NCBI GenBank assembly: GCA_036346375.1
Contig: CM070518.1
Coordinates: 2,612,182 to 2,676,181, forward strand
DNA length: 64,000 nucleotides
Direction of reading: 5' to 3'
Source of the DNA: Guadua angustifolia
Lineage: Eukaryota; Streptophyta; Magnoliopsida; Poales; Poaceae
A program made the translations under genes and the position numbers. This document shows, piece after piece, positions 53,400 to 63,767 of the stretch. The notes beneath the pieces were generated by a model. The model did no database searches and had not been told where the DNA came from. It worked only from the letters and a program-made list of their open reading frames with translations. The stretch's first letter is position 1; each line of letters begins with the position of its first letter.

Positions 53400-54370
53400 T
53401 TTGTTGTCACCGATATTGCGTGCCTTGCCCCTTTCGACCATGGCTATAGTGGAGTCACTTTTGTATTTCTCCCCGCAGTTCTTGTTCCTCTTCGCCCCTT
53501 ACTTAAACTACTCAGGCTTGGGGTTGTCGGGATGATCTTGGGCCTTAGCGCATATGGCGTATTTATCTGCCAACTCGAAGAGCTCCTTGGTGGTTCTGAT
53601 CTTTCAAGTGGCAAGCTTTCCCTTCAACTCTCTATTCTTGACACCGTTCTCGAGGCCACTATGATCGTTTTGTCTGAGATGTCAGGTATCAAGTTGCACT
53701 TGTCGCTAAAGCGTCGGATGAAGCCGCGCAATGACCCTCCTAGTTTCTATGTCACCCGATACAAGTCACTGCGTATTCCAGAGCATTCATACGTACCCTA
53801 AAAATTGGCAATGAACTGGGCCCACAACTCCGCCCATAATGATATCGATTGAGGTGGGAGGTTGAGTAACCAAGACCTCACTGCACCATCCAGGGTGGTG
53901 GCCAGGTAGTTGGCCATCACCTTCTCATTTCCTCTGGTAGCCCTCATGACTGTAGTGTAGATCTGCAACCATTCGATGGGATTGATTTTGCTTGAGTACT
54001 TCACGACAGGGCCTAGCTTGAACTTGTTCGGCCATCTAACTATGCGTAGCTGATTTGCACCCCTCATCGCCATCCTCAGGGGTCACCTGTCGCAGACATT
54101 ATCGTGCTTCTTGTCGAGGAGGGAACCTATGCCGTGTTGGCGAGCGGCCCCTTGAGGGTGGAGATTTGCCTTGTTGGGCCAAGTGAGCGGGAGATTGGCC
54201 CATCGAAGGTGGGGACTCGTTTTCTTGTTGCTCGCAATTTTTGCGGTCACGTTCTTCCCTTCAATTACAAATGACATTACGTAAATCCCGTCAATCGTGA
54301 GGAATACAGTCTCGAAGATCCCCAGGGCATCTCTGGTGGGGGTTGAAACGAACTGTCCTGGAGGCACGAT
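53400..54370 (-). pseudogene. gag of element D
   Basis: On the minus strand a Retrotrans_gag region reads VRWPNKFKLGPVVKYSSKIN, WLQIYTTVMRATRGNEKVMA, then NYLATTLDGAVRSWLLNLPP and LWAELWAQFIANF (54073-53798). After a break it continues KTIIVASR, ELFELADKYAICAKAQ and a zinc-knuckle-like zone near 53400-53340. The upstream frame 54367-54083 (TIDGIYVMSFVIEGKN) is the likely N-terminal leader part. The WLQIYTT...SWLLNLP signature is that of Tat-type gag. Multiple stops. Confidence 0.8.
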
Positions 54371-54507
54371 GGTTAGAGCTAGCCACCACCGATCTCACTA
54401 CTCGATGACTATCGTGAGATGGTTCTGGCAGTTGCCTCGTGGCACCCTATTGGCTGGGGCATCCTAACCTCAAGTTGGCTGCTCAAGCGGTCTATGCTTG
54501 CACTGCA

Positions 54508-55306
54508 TCGACAATAAACTTATAGTTTCAGGTACCTTTCGATTACCAAAGCCGGGCACAAAATTGGAGGCATGCAATGTAGATAGGTTCGAGGCCCCAG
54601 ATGGAGTAACACCCTACTCCTGTATGGACGACATATGGAGTTGATGAAAAGAGTACAAAGCAGGACACCTAGCTCTAATTACAATGAAGATTGAACTTAG
54701 GAGGTACCTAAGCTACAGCTAAGGGTTGATGAAGCGTAGTTCGCTGGCTCTTGGATTCTCTGCTCAAAAGGTCTTCTCGCTTGTCTAGCTCTGGATGACT
54801 TGTAATCTGAGAATTACTTCTTCCCACCTCGAGATGCCTACCCCCATTCTTATATAGTTGGGGTAGCCTTTCCTCAGGTTGAGTTGTAGTCGGTTTGGGA
54901 TAAAAGGTCTTCTCGCTTGTCTAGCTCTGGATGACTTGTAATCTGAGAATTGCTTCTTCCCACCTCGAGATGCCTACCCCCGTTCTTATATAGTTGGGGT
55001 AGCCTTTCCTCAGGTTGAGTTGTAGTCGGTTTGGGATACCACATCGTAGCCGATGAGGAGTCCATCATTTGCATAATCTTCATAGCGTATCCAAACATCC
55101 CTGAATATAGGTGTACTTAGGTTGGTTTCCTCGTAATAGGAAAACGATCGAGTTCTTCCCTACATGAAGATACCCCCTCCGCATGTATCTCATCCTATAG
55201 AATTGTGCCCGCAATATCCGGAGTTTCCAAATACTTGACTGAGCATATATGATATAGTCTTTGAGTTTTCGGTAAATACCCATATCCCATATTTAGATAT
55301 TCGACA
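54508..55306 (-). repeat. 5' LTR of element D with duplicated promoter
   Basis: The minus-strand start TGTCGAATATC is at 55306 and the end is near 54508, placed by the change to leader sequence; the inner edge is uncertain. A 136-bp unit is tandemly duplicated (54766-54901 and 54902-55037) with about two differences. Each copy has a TATA box (CTATATAAG on minus, at 54851-54857 and 54987-54993). No second LTR of this type was found at the left side of D. Confidence 0.65.
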
Positions 55307-55319
55307 GCTAATAGGTCCA

Positions 55320-55789
55320 TATCTCTTAACAATCAAGATGGAGTCTATGTTGAATTTTCATCAAATATTAAGCCTTTAGTTCATCAACCAACCTTATGCT
55401 CGATATCCACTTCCAAATTAAGTCAAGTAGCAATAGTTTGCAAATATCTTGATGTGTTTCTAGATGAATTGCCGGGAATGCCCCTAGATCAAGACATGGA
55501 ATTTGTTAATGATCTTATTCCTGGAACTACACCCATGTCCAAATGACCATATCGTATGCCTTTGAATGAATTAATTAAAATAAAAAACAACTCCAAGAAC
55601 AATTAGATGTGGGATTCATTTGTCCCAATACATCTCCATGGGGAAATCCTGTCCTCTTTGTTGGAAAAAAGAACGGTGGCCTGCGTATGTGTGTGAACTA
55701 TCGTGCTTTAAATGATGTCACCATCAAGAATAAATATCCGCTTCCCCAAATTGATGATCTATTCGATTAGTTGACTGGAGCACAAGTCT
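55320..55789 (+). pseudogene. Tekay/Del-type pol, reverse transcriptase N-terminal part (element E)
   Basis: Plus-strand frames read VVCKYLDVFLDELPGMPLDQ, FVNDLIPGTTPMSK, PYRMPLNELIKIKKQLQEQL and then GFICPNTSPWGNPVLFVGKK, NGGLRMCVNYRALNDVTIKN, KYPLPQIDDLFD and LTGAQV at the insert. The first RT aspartate region follows at 59163 (FSKIDL). It is the Tekay (RIRE3-like) chromovirus pattern. One stop replaces Gln in DQL. No gag or protease is found upstream, where element D ends at 55306. Confidence 0.85.
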
Positions 55790-58700
55790 TGTAATACTGC
55801 AAAGCTTCATTTTCCTTCTTTGGGCTGATATTTTTGTTCCCCACCTACCTCTCCTCACCCTTTTCAAGTGTGTGGTTGAAAATGCTTGTGCTGGCTGCCT
55901 TCTTCCCTGAGATGTCCCAAGCGCCACCCGATCCATCCCCATGCCGCCGCCTCCAGACTCCCTGCCGACTCCCCCATGCTCCTCCCCAGCGCCGCCCCCT
56001 CCTCCCTCCGGCCGAGCGCCGCCCCTGGGCTCCCACTTGGCCGCGCCCTTCCCTCCTTTCTCCCCTGCCGGGAAGAAGAAGCCACCAGCAGCAGCAGGAG
56101 CCGACGCCGGCGTCTCCCTGGCCGGCTGTTCCTCCAACTCCGGCCGATGGTGGCGCCCTTCCCCTGGCCGGCGACGCCTTCATTTTCTCCTGCAGCCGGG
56201 CCCCCTGGCTGCCCTCCACTCGAGCGGCGTCGACCACCCCTGGTCGTCCTCCCCCTCCGGCGGCCCTTGGCTGCTCCGGCGCTCCCTGGGCGGCGACGAG
56301 CTGCCCTCCGGCTGGCAGCAAGCCCCCCCAAGTCAGCGCTGCCTCGGGTCCTCCCAGCCGGTGTTCCTCTTCCCCGAGCCGAGGTGCTCCCTTCCTCCTC
56401 CTCCTTGGGTTTGTGAAGGTTTAGCTTGCTCACCATGTGTTCGATGAAATGGCCGTGAGGAGTACACGTGTGTAGTGACTCTTGTTTGAGCCGATTCGAG
56501 GTGGTGGTTTGATTGATATTAATCCAATAATGAGATGTAACTTTAGGAGCGTTCATTACTGATTCTACCTTATGCCGATTGATCAATATTTATTTTAAAA
56601 CGATGCTAGCTTGATGTCTGATTGCTATGATTTTTACACTTGCCGCACATGTGTAAAGAATCCCTTATGAATCTGGAGAAGTATATGGATTCGGAATGAT
56701 ACATGACTAAACTTGCTTGCTTCAGTGTGTTGTCTAGCCAAGTCGATATTCATTACTTTAAAATATTTAACTGAAGTGGAATGTCTAATGTAATTCCTGA
56801 AACAATTTAATGATCACATTCGTAAGCTAGTTGTGTGTAGAACATGCTATAGGCTCGTATCTTATCATTAATGTGTCCCTGTGTTAAGTAAATAAGAGCA
56901 TATTTATCGACATGGTGTTCTCGCCTTAACGTTTGGACTACTTTTATTGATGCCGATAACTAAATCACAGATAATTAGTTTTCTTTGGTGTGTATCGCCT
57001 ATTGAGGGGTGTTTGCATAGTTATTTTGGATTCTTTTGTTGTGTGGAAGTGGGAGGATGATGGTTAGTGGAATCGAACTCGTGGGACTAATCTCTATTGC
57101 TCCATCGCTTGTAGTGCAAGAGATCATTTTAAAAAGCAAGTTTGGTCATTCGGTTTGCTATTAACTTATTTGCATGAAAACTTGACTTTGTAGTCACCCA
57201 AATGCACATCTTTGGATTGGTCTCGAAATGCATTGTAAATGAATCCGTTCGAATGAAAATAGTTTGCGATGTGCATCATATGATTAACTTCGATTGTGTT
57301 TAGCAACATGTATATGGACATCTGTAGGTTTACTTGGATGCCCAGTTGCCCTTTTAATGATCACCGGTATCGCTTGAGCTAGCTCGTTGTTTTGCAAATT
57401 TACATCAAAAACAATAAAACATTAGCACTAAGATAAAACATATATTTGACTTGATATCACTGTTTTATGCTTATGTTCTTACCTATGGCAGCACTTAAAT
57501 GATTTCTTTGGTCGCTTGTATCGAGTGGGCATAAAAATTCAGTTGGATGGATATTGTTTATTTGCAGGGAAGGTTCTGTCGGGAGTGGCCTCAACCGCAT
57601 GCCACTCCATTCTCTGTCGGTAAAGGCAAGTACACTGAGCTGTGTGTCTAGCTGAGTCGTTCGTTGTTATTTATCTGTTCATAGCTAAGTTCTACTGATT
57701 GTGGCAAGTATTGAGTTATATTGGTGATTGTCCCTTCGCGGACGACATTAGCTATTGGATTCGGATGGTCACTAGTAAGCCATAATCTCGGTGAGTTTAC
57801 TGTACCTTTGTTAATATTGCAGTGAGTAGCGAGAATGGGGCACGGGGATACTCGTGGTTAATTTACAAGAGATGTATTTAATTGTGCTCCGTCTGGGGAA
57901 TTGAGTTGAGTATGATGATTGAAATGTGTTTTAGTTGAGAATTGATGATTGAAATGTGTTTTAGTTGAGAATTGATGTTGCATCCTTGCATTCATGATAT
58001 GCATTCATAAAAAGGAAGAGGTGACCCATGTCGATGCGGGCCTCTGTGTTCACACGTAGTGAACACGAAATCCTACCTCGTAGTCTCATTCATCGAGGTG
58101 AATGAGAGCGAGACAGTAAGAGTAGGCACCTTCTACGGGATGGATGGGATGTGAGGGTGCACACCGACGGGTGGGCACTCGGCAGTACCGGTACGTGCAT
58201 CGAGAAGAGCATTCATGTGCATTGCATCTTTAATAATGAGTTTTGTGGTGATGGTATGTCAGGGAAGATTGATTTGAATTTGATGAATGAGTGCATTTCA
58301 TTGCCTTACTAATTAGGTCATATGACTTTCGTGGAGTGAAGTCGAGTTATGAACTCGACCTAAACTGATGAAAATGGTTTGGGTTGCAAAAAAAAGGGGT
58401 GGTTGAGTCGGGAGACGTTATGATTTAGCGTTAAGTAACGGTTCATGGAAGTTGATTGGTTTTATTATCAAGATGATGGCTTGATTGCAGTAATTTTTGG
58501 TATGGTCAAGTTATTGCTTTAAATGGGTATAAATGTTCATTGTCCGGATATTGTTTTATTTGCATTACTTGCTCTCAGTTGTTGCTTTAAATGGGTATGA
58601 ATGCTTATTGTACGGATATTGTTTTATTTGCATTACTTGCTCCTATGGTTAAGTTTTTGTTTTACTTAAGATGAATTGGGTTTATTATTCTCGTGTACTT

Positions 58701-59157
58701 TGCTGAGTTTAAACTCACGCTTGTTATTTAATGTTTGTAGGTGTTTTGAGGCCGGCATGCATGGATGGGGGTAGTAACACAATCATGTTGCATCACCATC
58801 ATTCCATCATATCAATTATAGTTCTGTTCTAGCTCATGCAAAAATTTTTGTAAAAGGTTGTTTGCGGTTATGTTTACTAAATTCCCTGTCCTGTAATAAT
58901 TATGTGGTGGAGTTTATTAAATTTCTATAGAATGCTTGATTGGTTAACTAAGGACCTGCTAGAATGATATTATACTGCAATTGTTTTCTACCTACTGAGT
59001 GGATGTCCTAGTTTTAGGGGAGGTGCTGTCGAAATTTTTAATAATTTCGACAACCTCCTAGTTGTTAGCTTGCTTTGCGAATATTTATTCTTAGTGATTT
59101 GTAATTGGTGGTGCTAAAGGGTGTAACATTCGGGGCACGGGGTGCCGGGGTGTTACA
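55790..59157 (+). mobile_element. 3.37-kb LTR-like insert, TSD AGTCT
   Basis: It runs from TGTAATACTGC to GGGGTGTTACA with exact TSD AGTCT at 55785-55789 and 59158-59162. The RT reading frame of E closes perfectly across it (GAQV then FSKIDL). The first 600 bases are a very C-rich leader with a 197-codon open frame (55834-56424; Pro, Ser and Ala rich, low complexity). The rest is AT-rich, with small duplications at 57921-57978 and 58520-58650 and an acceptor-like TTTGCAGGG near 57567. The end segment (58930-59040) resembles the direct repeats in C. I read it as a solo LTR. Orientation is inferred from the leader. No promoter is seen before the leader, which is unusual. Confidence 0.75.
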
Positions 59158-59162
59158 AGTCT

Positions 59163-60948
59163 TTTCAAAAATTGATTTGTGACATCGATATTATCTATTG
59201 AAAATCAAATCTTTTAGATATTCCAAAGACTGCCTTCACCACTTGTTACGGTCTATATGATATGAGTATACCGTAATGTCTTCTAGACTTACAAATGCTC
59301 CAGCAAGTTTTATGAATCTTATGAACAAAATTTTTATAGAGTATTTGGATAAATTAGTGGTGGTCTTTATTGATGATATCCTTATCTATTCCAAAAGAGG
59401 AACACATGCATCATTTGCATATGGTTCTCGACAAGCTCCAAGAACATAAGATCTATGCTAAATTCAAGAAGTGCAAATTTTGGTTAAAAGAAGTTGCATT
59501 TCTCGGGCATATCATGTCTAAAGGGGTGTTGCAGTTGATCCTAGTAAAGTACAAGCAGTATTAGCTTAGGAAAGGCCTCAATCAGTTACTAAGGTTAGAA
59601 GTTTTCTTGGTTTAGCTGGATATTACTATTGGTTTATCGAGGGCTTCTCAAAAATCGCTAGGCCTTTAACTCAACTCTTAAAGAAAGAAAAGAAATTTGA
59701 ATGGACGTCTGAATGTGAGGAAAGTTTCCAAGAATTGAAGAAAAGATTGACCTCAGCCCCAGTACTTGTATTGCCTAATATCCATAAGAATTTTGAAGTG
59801 TATTGCGATGCATCACATCATGATTTGGGATGTGTGCTGATGCAGGAAGGTAAAGTGGTCGCATATGATTCTCATCAACTTCGTCCACATGAACAAAATT
59901 ATCCTACTCATGATCTTGAGTTAGCAACTGTTGTTCATGCCTTAAAAATTTGACGCCATTACCTTATTGGAAATTGATGTGACATCTATACAGATCACAA
60001 GAACCTTAAATACTTCTTCACTCAACCTGATTGATATCTAAGGCAAAGAAGATGGTTAGAGCTAATAAAATATTATGATCATAGCATTCATTACCATCTT
60101 GGTAAAGCCAACATCGTAGCTGACGCTCTTAGTCAAAAGCTCTATTGTACTTTGAACTCTAATCAATTTGAACTAGTGAAGGATTTCCAGAAACACAATC
60201 TGAGTTTAGGAAGAACGTTCTGTCATTGCTCTTGAGGTGCATCCAACCCATAAGAGTTAGATAAAAACTGCACAACTCAGTGATAAAGTTATTATTAAAA
60301 TTCAGAATTAGCTAAAAGAAGGCAAAGAATCTAAGTTCACTGAAAGTCCACAAGGGACAATTATGAGAGGAACTCATATTTATGTACCAAATGATTCTGA
60401 GATTAAAAAGTTGATTTTAACTAAAGCTCATGAATCATTTTTGTCAACTCACCCTAGAAGTACTAAAATATACCAAGATCTTAAAAGGGAGTATTGGTGG
60501 CCCGGCATGAAGAAAGATATCGCCGAGTATGTTGCAAGATGTGATATTTGTCAGCGAGTCAAGGCTGAACATCAACGCCCTGTCAGACTTCTTCAACCTT
60601 TGCAGATTCCTGAATGGAAATGGGAAGACATCAGTATGAATTTTATCACGGGTCTACTCAGGACTCAAAAAGGAATTGATTCCATTTGAGTAATCGTTGA
60701 TCGGTTGACCAAAGTGGCACTTTTTATCCCAATCAAAACAAATTATTAAGGAGAAAAACTAGCTGAGTTATATATCAATAACATTGTGCGTTTGCACGGA
60801 GTCCCAAAAATAATTGTTTCATATTGTGGATCATAATTCACATCTCGTTTTTGGGAGAAGCTGCATAACCTTGTGGGAACCAAGTTAAATTTCAGTACAA
60901 CCTACCATCCTCAGACTAATGGACAAACAGAAAGAACAAATCAGATCC
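59163..60948 (+). pseudogene. Tekay/Del-type pol, RT end, RNase H and integrase (element E)
   Basis: RT: YTVMSSRLTNAPASFMNLMN and the catalytic VVVFIDDILIYSK (59360-59397). Then FLGHIMSKG, VRSFLGLAGYYYWFIEGFSK, RNase H (VYCDASHHDLGCVLMQEGKV, LRPHEQNYPTHDLELATVVH, YLRQRRWLELIKYYDHSIHY) and ANIVADAL. Integrase: HHCC finger HESFLSTHP...CDICQRVK (60430-60560). In the core, the first catalytic Asp appears as Asn (SMNFITG) and the second as Tyr (VSYCGS), while the Glu of QTERTNQ is kept. So the integrase is dead apart from the stops. It is cut at 60948 by LTR F (TSD half GATCC). Confidence 0.9.
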
Positions 60949-61966
60949 TGTCGGTGTATTCTACACCGGGGTACTCTCTCCACCACTGTTAGGTGGGACC
61001 GCGTGCGCAAGACATGGAAAGAAGCAGGTCCTGTATAAAGGACTCAACCAGATGAAGAGAAGCTTGGCGGGTGACCAGGACGCGTGGCCGCCTGACAAGC
61101 AGTCGGGCGACCAGGTCCCGACCCCAGACGACTAGGTCAAGACCCCTGACGACCAGGCCACGTGGCCGCTCGGAGAGCAGTCGGGCGACCAGGCCACGTG
61201 GTCGTCCGATGGGCAAGCGGGCCCATTGTCAGTCGTCCATGAAGAAAGGGTTGGGAGGCTTCCACCCGAAGCCTTCCCTAGGATCGCGACGTATCATAGT
61301 CATTAAATGCGCATGGGAGCCATTAAATGCGCATGGAACCATTACAATGCGCTTGGGAGCCATTAAATAGGCGTGGCTCCCTAATGGTATGATGACCTGT
61401 CCCTCCGACTGAGCCAGCTCCACCAACTCCCGTTCCATCCGCACCGCCCAGGGCAAGCTGGGGAGACACGTGTACCAGGCGTTCATCACGCAGCGTCCGA
61501 ACCCCTCCCCTCGGGCAATCCGAAGACAGGCGTCAAGCAACGGTGAAGACAAAGAGGCTCAGAAGGATAGTAGCAATAGGACTTGACACAATCAACGTAA
61601 TTAATGTAAAACCACTCCCTCCACTTGCCCTAGCCAATCCCGGGAGTATATAAGGGAGCTAGTGTGCATGGGGTGGAGGAGGCCAGTCGATCCGTGCACA
61701 ACAGAAAAGAGATCCAAAACTCGAACGATCGAGAGATCGGGCGAACTAAGAACAAGCAGAATACTAGAGTAACACGATCTTGAGTAGGACGTAGGGCTAT
61801 TACCCGCATTGGGAGCCTGAACCTAGGTAAATCCCTGTGTGTTCTTGAGTTTCCTGTCTTGCTCATCACGAGAAGAGAGTCGAGAGTGACACAGCTGCAA
61901 AGACCCCCTCTACCGAAATTCTATTATACACTCGAACCAATACTATCTGGCATAAACATGCCAACA
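60949..61966 (+). repeat. 5' LTR of element F (Tat-like gypsy)
   Basis: It starts TGTCGGTGTATTCTACACC and ends CATGCCAACA, followed directly by a primer-site-like sequence. It is a relative of the solo LTR 48042-49134. Promoter GGGAGTATATAAGGGAGC near 61640-61658. The five bases before it are GATCC (60944-60948). The other end of F is not in the window. Repeats with CGACCAGG-type blocks are at 61075-61215. Confidence 0.88.
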
Positions 61967-61984
61967 GGGCGCGCAAGGTAGGGG
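61967..61984 (+). other. Primer-binding-site region of element F
   Basis: GGGCGCGCAAGGTAGGGG resembles the GGCGCGCCAGGTAGGGG found just inside LTRs of rice Tat-type elements. Confidence 0.65.
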
Positions 61985-62830
61985 TGGTAGTAGCTGTTTC
62001 ACCCTTTGCTTTCTTCAGCAGATCATCAAGCGCCGGCAGCGAAGATGGAAGCTTCGTGCTCCCATCAGGTGGGGACCGTCCAATGCCTTCCGCAGAAGAG
62101 GGCGGCGTTGCCACCGCGGCAGGAGCACAGCAGGTCCGACGACGGTTAGCAATGGAGGAGGTCACGCCGGCCTAGAACCTGCATGCGGCTTGCCTTCTTC
62201 TGGAGCACCCGCCGGTGGAGCTGTGGGACATCGCCCGCCTCGTGGACGCGGCCCAACTCCGCGTAGAGGCGTCAGAACAGTCGGGTACCTCTGGTACCCC
62301 GCGGTAGATGTCGTGCGCAGAGCGCACGCAAGCTTCAAGCCACCCGAGTAAGAAATGCCCAGGTCATGGTGGGCAAAGCAAGGGAAAGGGTGTTCAGGCG
62401 CAGGTCCCGCTCTCGCAGGGGGTCGTGCGATGGCTCCAGGCCCATCCCACGCATCCCCTAGGTGTGAGGGGGGCACCCACGAAGATCTTAGGGCTCACTT
62501 GGAGGAGCGACGGCGGGGGTGCGGTGGTGACTTGCGCGGCGAGTTACAACGTCTTCAAGCACAGGAGCAAGACCGCGGTAAGCGGATGGCTCCCAAAGAA
62601 GACGATTCCTCCCGCGACCCCGACTTTCCCTTGGCAATGCCGTGGGCTCCCAGCTTCTACGCCAGGCCCAGACAGGCATTTAGCAGGTGTGTGTGGCATG
62701 GTGCGCTACGGCTATGCTCCGCCCACCATGGTGCTTCGCGACAATGTTCCGCCCACAATTTGCCCCACCTCTAAGCGACCTGCTCCCCAGCCTCATAGTT
62801 CTCTTGTCTAGTCTTGGTAAATTACAAGGG
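61985..62830 (+). pseudogene. gag N-terminal part of element F, decayed
   Basis: Plus-strand frames hold AMEEVTPA, LLLEHPPVELWDIARLVDAA and QLRVEASEQSG (about 62150-62280), then DLRAHLEERRR and DLRGELQRLQAQEQDRGK (about 62490-62590), then PDFPLAMPWAPSFYARPRQAF, all in shifting frames. The DLR...LxxRR pattern is like the N-terminal part of Tat-type gag. No core gag, protease or RT follows before unrelated sequence near 62830, so F is a truncated or naturally non-coding relative (as the rice element Dasheng is). Modest confidence. Confidence 0.55.
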
Positions 62831-63334
62831 ATTAAGCTCTGGATGGTGATGGGAAAATGACAACCTAGTGTGCGCTCCCCGCCCACTCAGTGGCAGGGAC
62901 TTAGGCTTTATGCACCTGTTTGCCTGTTTATTCCTAATAAGTTTGGCTTAACCTTAGCTCATGTTTGGAGTGGCTCTGTGTGATTGCAGAAAAAACTCCT
63001 AATTGTCGATCCATCTGGTCGCCCAGAGGGCCCGTGCAATATGCTCGGGGGCTGGTCGCCTGGTGCTGAATTGAACAAATCACGAGCGAGTACGCGCAAG
63101 GGCAGACAACAAGTAAAAGCCGACAACAGGTAAAAGCAAGGTACTTTCATTCATAAGGGCCGAAAGGCCTATGTGCATGTTTACACAGAAGAAGAAAGGG
63201 AGAAGACGGCAAAAGCGGTCCCCCGAGCTACTCGTCGGCGATCTCGATGTTGCTAGCGTCGTCCCCAGCTTCTTCCTCCACCTCGGCCTCGGCATCGATA
63301 GGCGGAGGCACCATCTCCATCAGCCCAGCGACGT
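62831..63334 (-). other. 3' region of element F with opposite-strand acidic coding end
   Basis: On the minus strand a frame ending at about 63236 reads MEMVPPPIDAEAEVEEEAGD and DASNIEIADE. It looks like the acidic C-terminus of an antisense ORF, comparable with the opposite-strand unit in D (35275-36090). The rest is 3' noncoding sequence containing CTCGGGGGCTGGTCGCC. No promoter for it is in view. Confidence 0.4.
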
Positions 63335-63767
63335 GCATCACCGAACCGACCATGCCCGACTTTTGCCACATTCATCCTCGAGAGCCTCACACCTCGTCTT
63401 GTCTTTCCCGCGCCATGCCCTGCCAACCGTCAATTCTCCCAGCTCAGCATGCCGCTAGGAAGACCGAGCTGTGCACTGCATTTCTTCGCGCTGCAAACTC
63501 TAGTAAGACCATCAGACCGGCGATAAATACCCAAGTAGCTGCACAATGAGCCCTCCCTTCCCTCCTATGTAGATTCTGAACTAAGCATTTCAACCTCACC
63601 TGCTTCTTTCGCCATTTCACCTGATAACTGGAAAGGAACTCGGTGAAATCCTTGAAGCTAATTTATTTTTGAGCTTTGCATTATGATCTAAGTTCTAATC
63701 AGACTTCATCTTTATCTATTTTTACTGGTAGCATCTTCATTTTATTTTTTTGCTTCCTCTTTGGCAT
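63335..63767 (+). repeat. Tekay-type LTR promoter fragment
   Basis: Close to 31845-32290 (CATCCTCGAGAGCCTCACAC, TTTCCCGCGCCATGCC, CAGCATGCCGCTAGGAAGAC, GATAAATACCC as promoter). The junctions at both sides are abrupt and lack TSDs. Confidence 0.85.

Larger units (their letters stand above)
35275..55306 (-). mobile_element. Tat-type Ty3/gypsy element D, minus strand, interrupted
   Basis: Read on the minus strand from 55306: LTR, gag, protease, RT-RNase H, a second (archaeal-type) RNase H and integrase, ending near 36643. The extra RNase H before integrase marks the Tat lineage (rice RIRE2-like elements). A complete Sirevirus (40144-51017) and a solo LTR (37314-38993) are inserted, and coding resumes on both sides. 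Beyond integrase (36640 to about 35275) is a region with an opposite-strand transcription unit. A left LTR matching the right one was not found, so the left edge is approximate. The D/E junction is at 55306. Confidence 0.75.

Noticed and set aside
55834..56586. Four overlapping long open frames on both strands, up to 240 codons
   Set aside because: They lie in a C-rich LTR leader; high GC removes stops in all frames, and the translations are low-complexity Pro/Arg/Ser/Gly. No domain on either strand.
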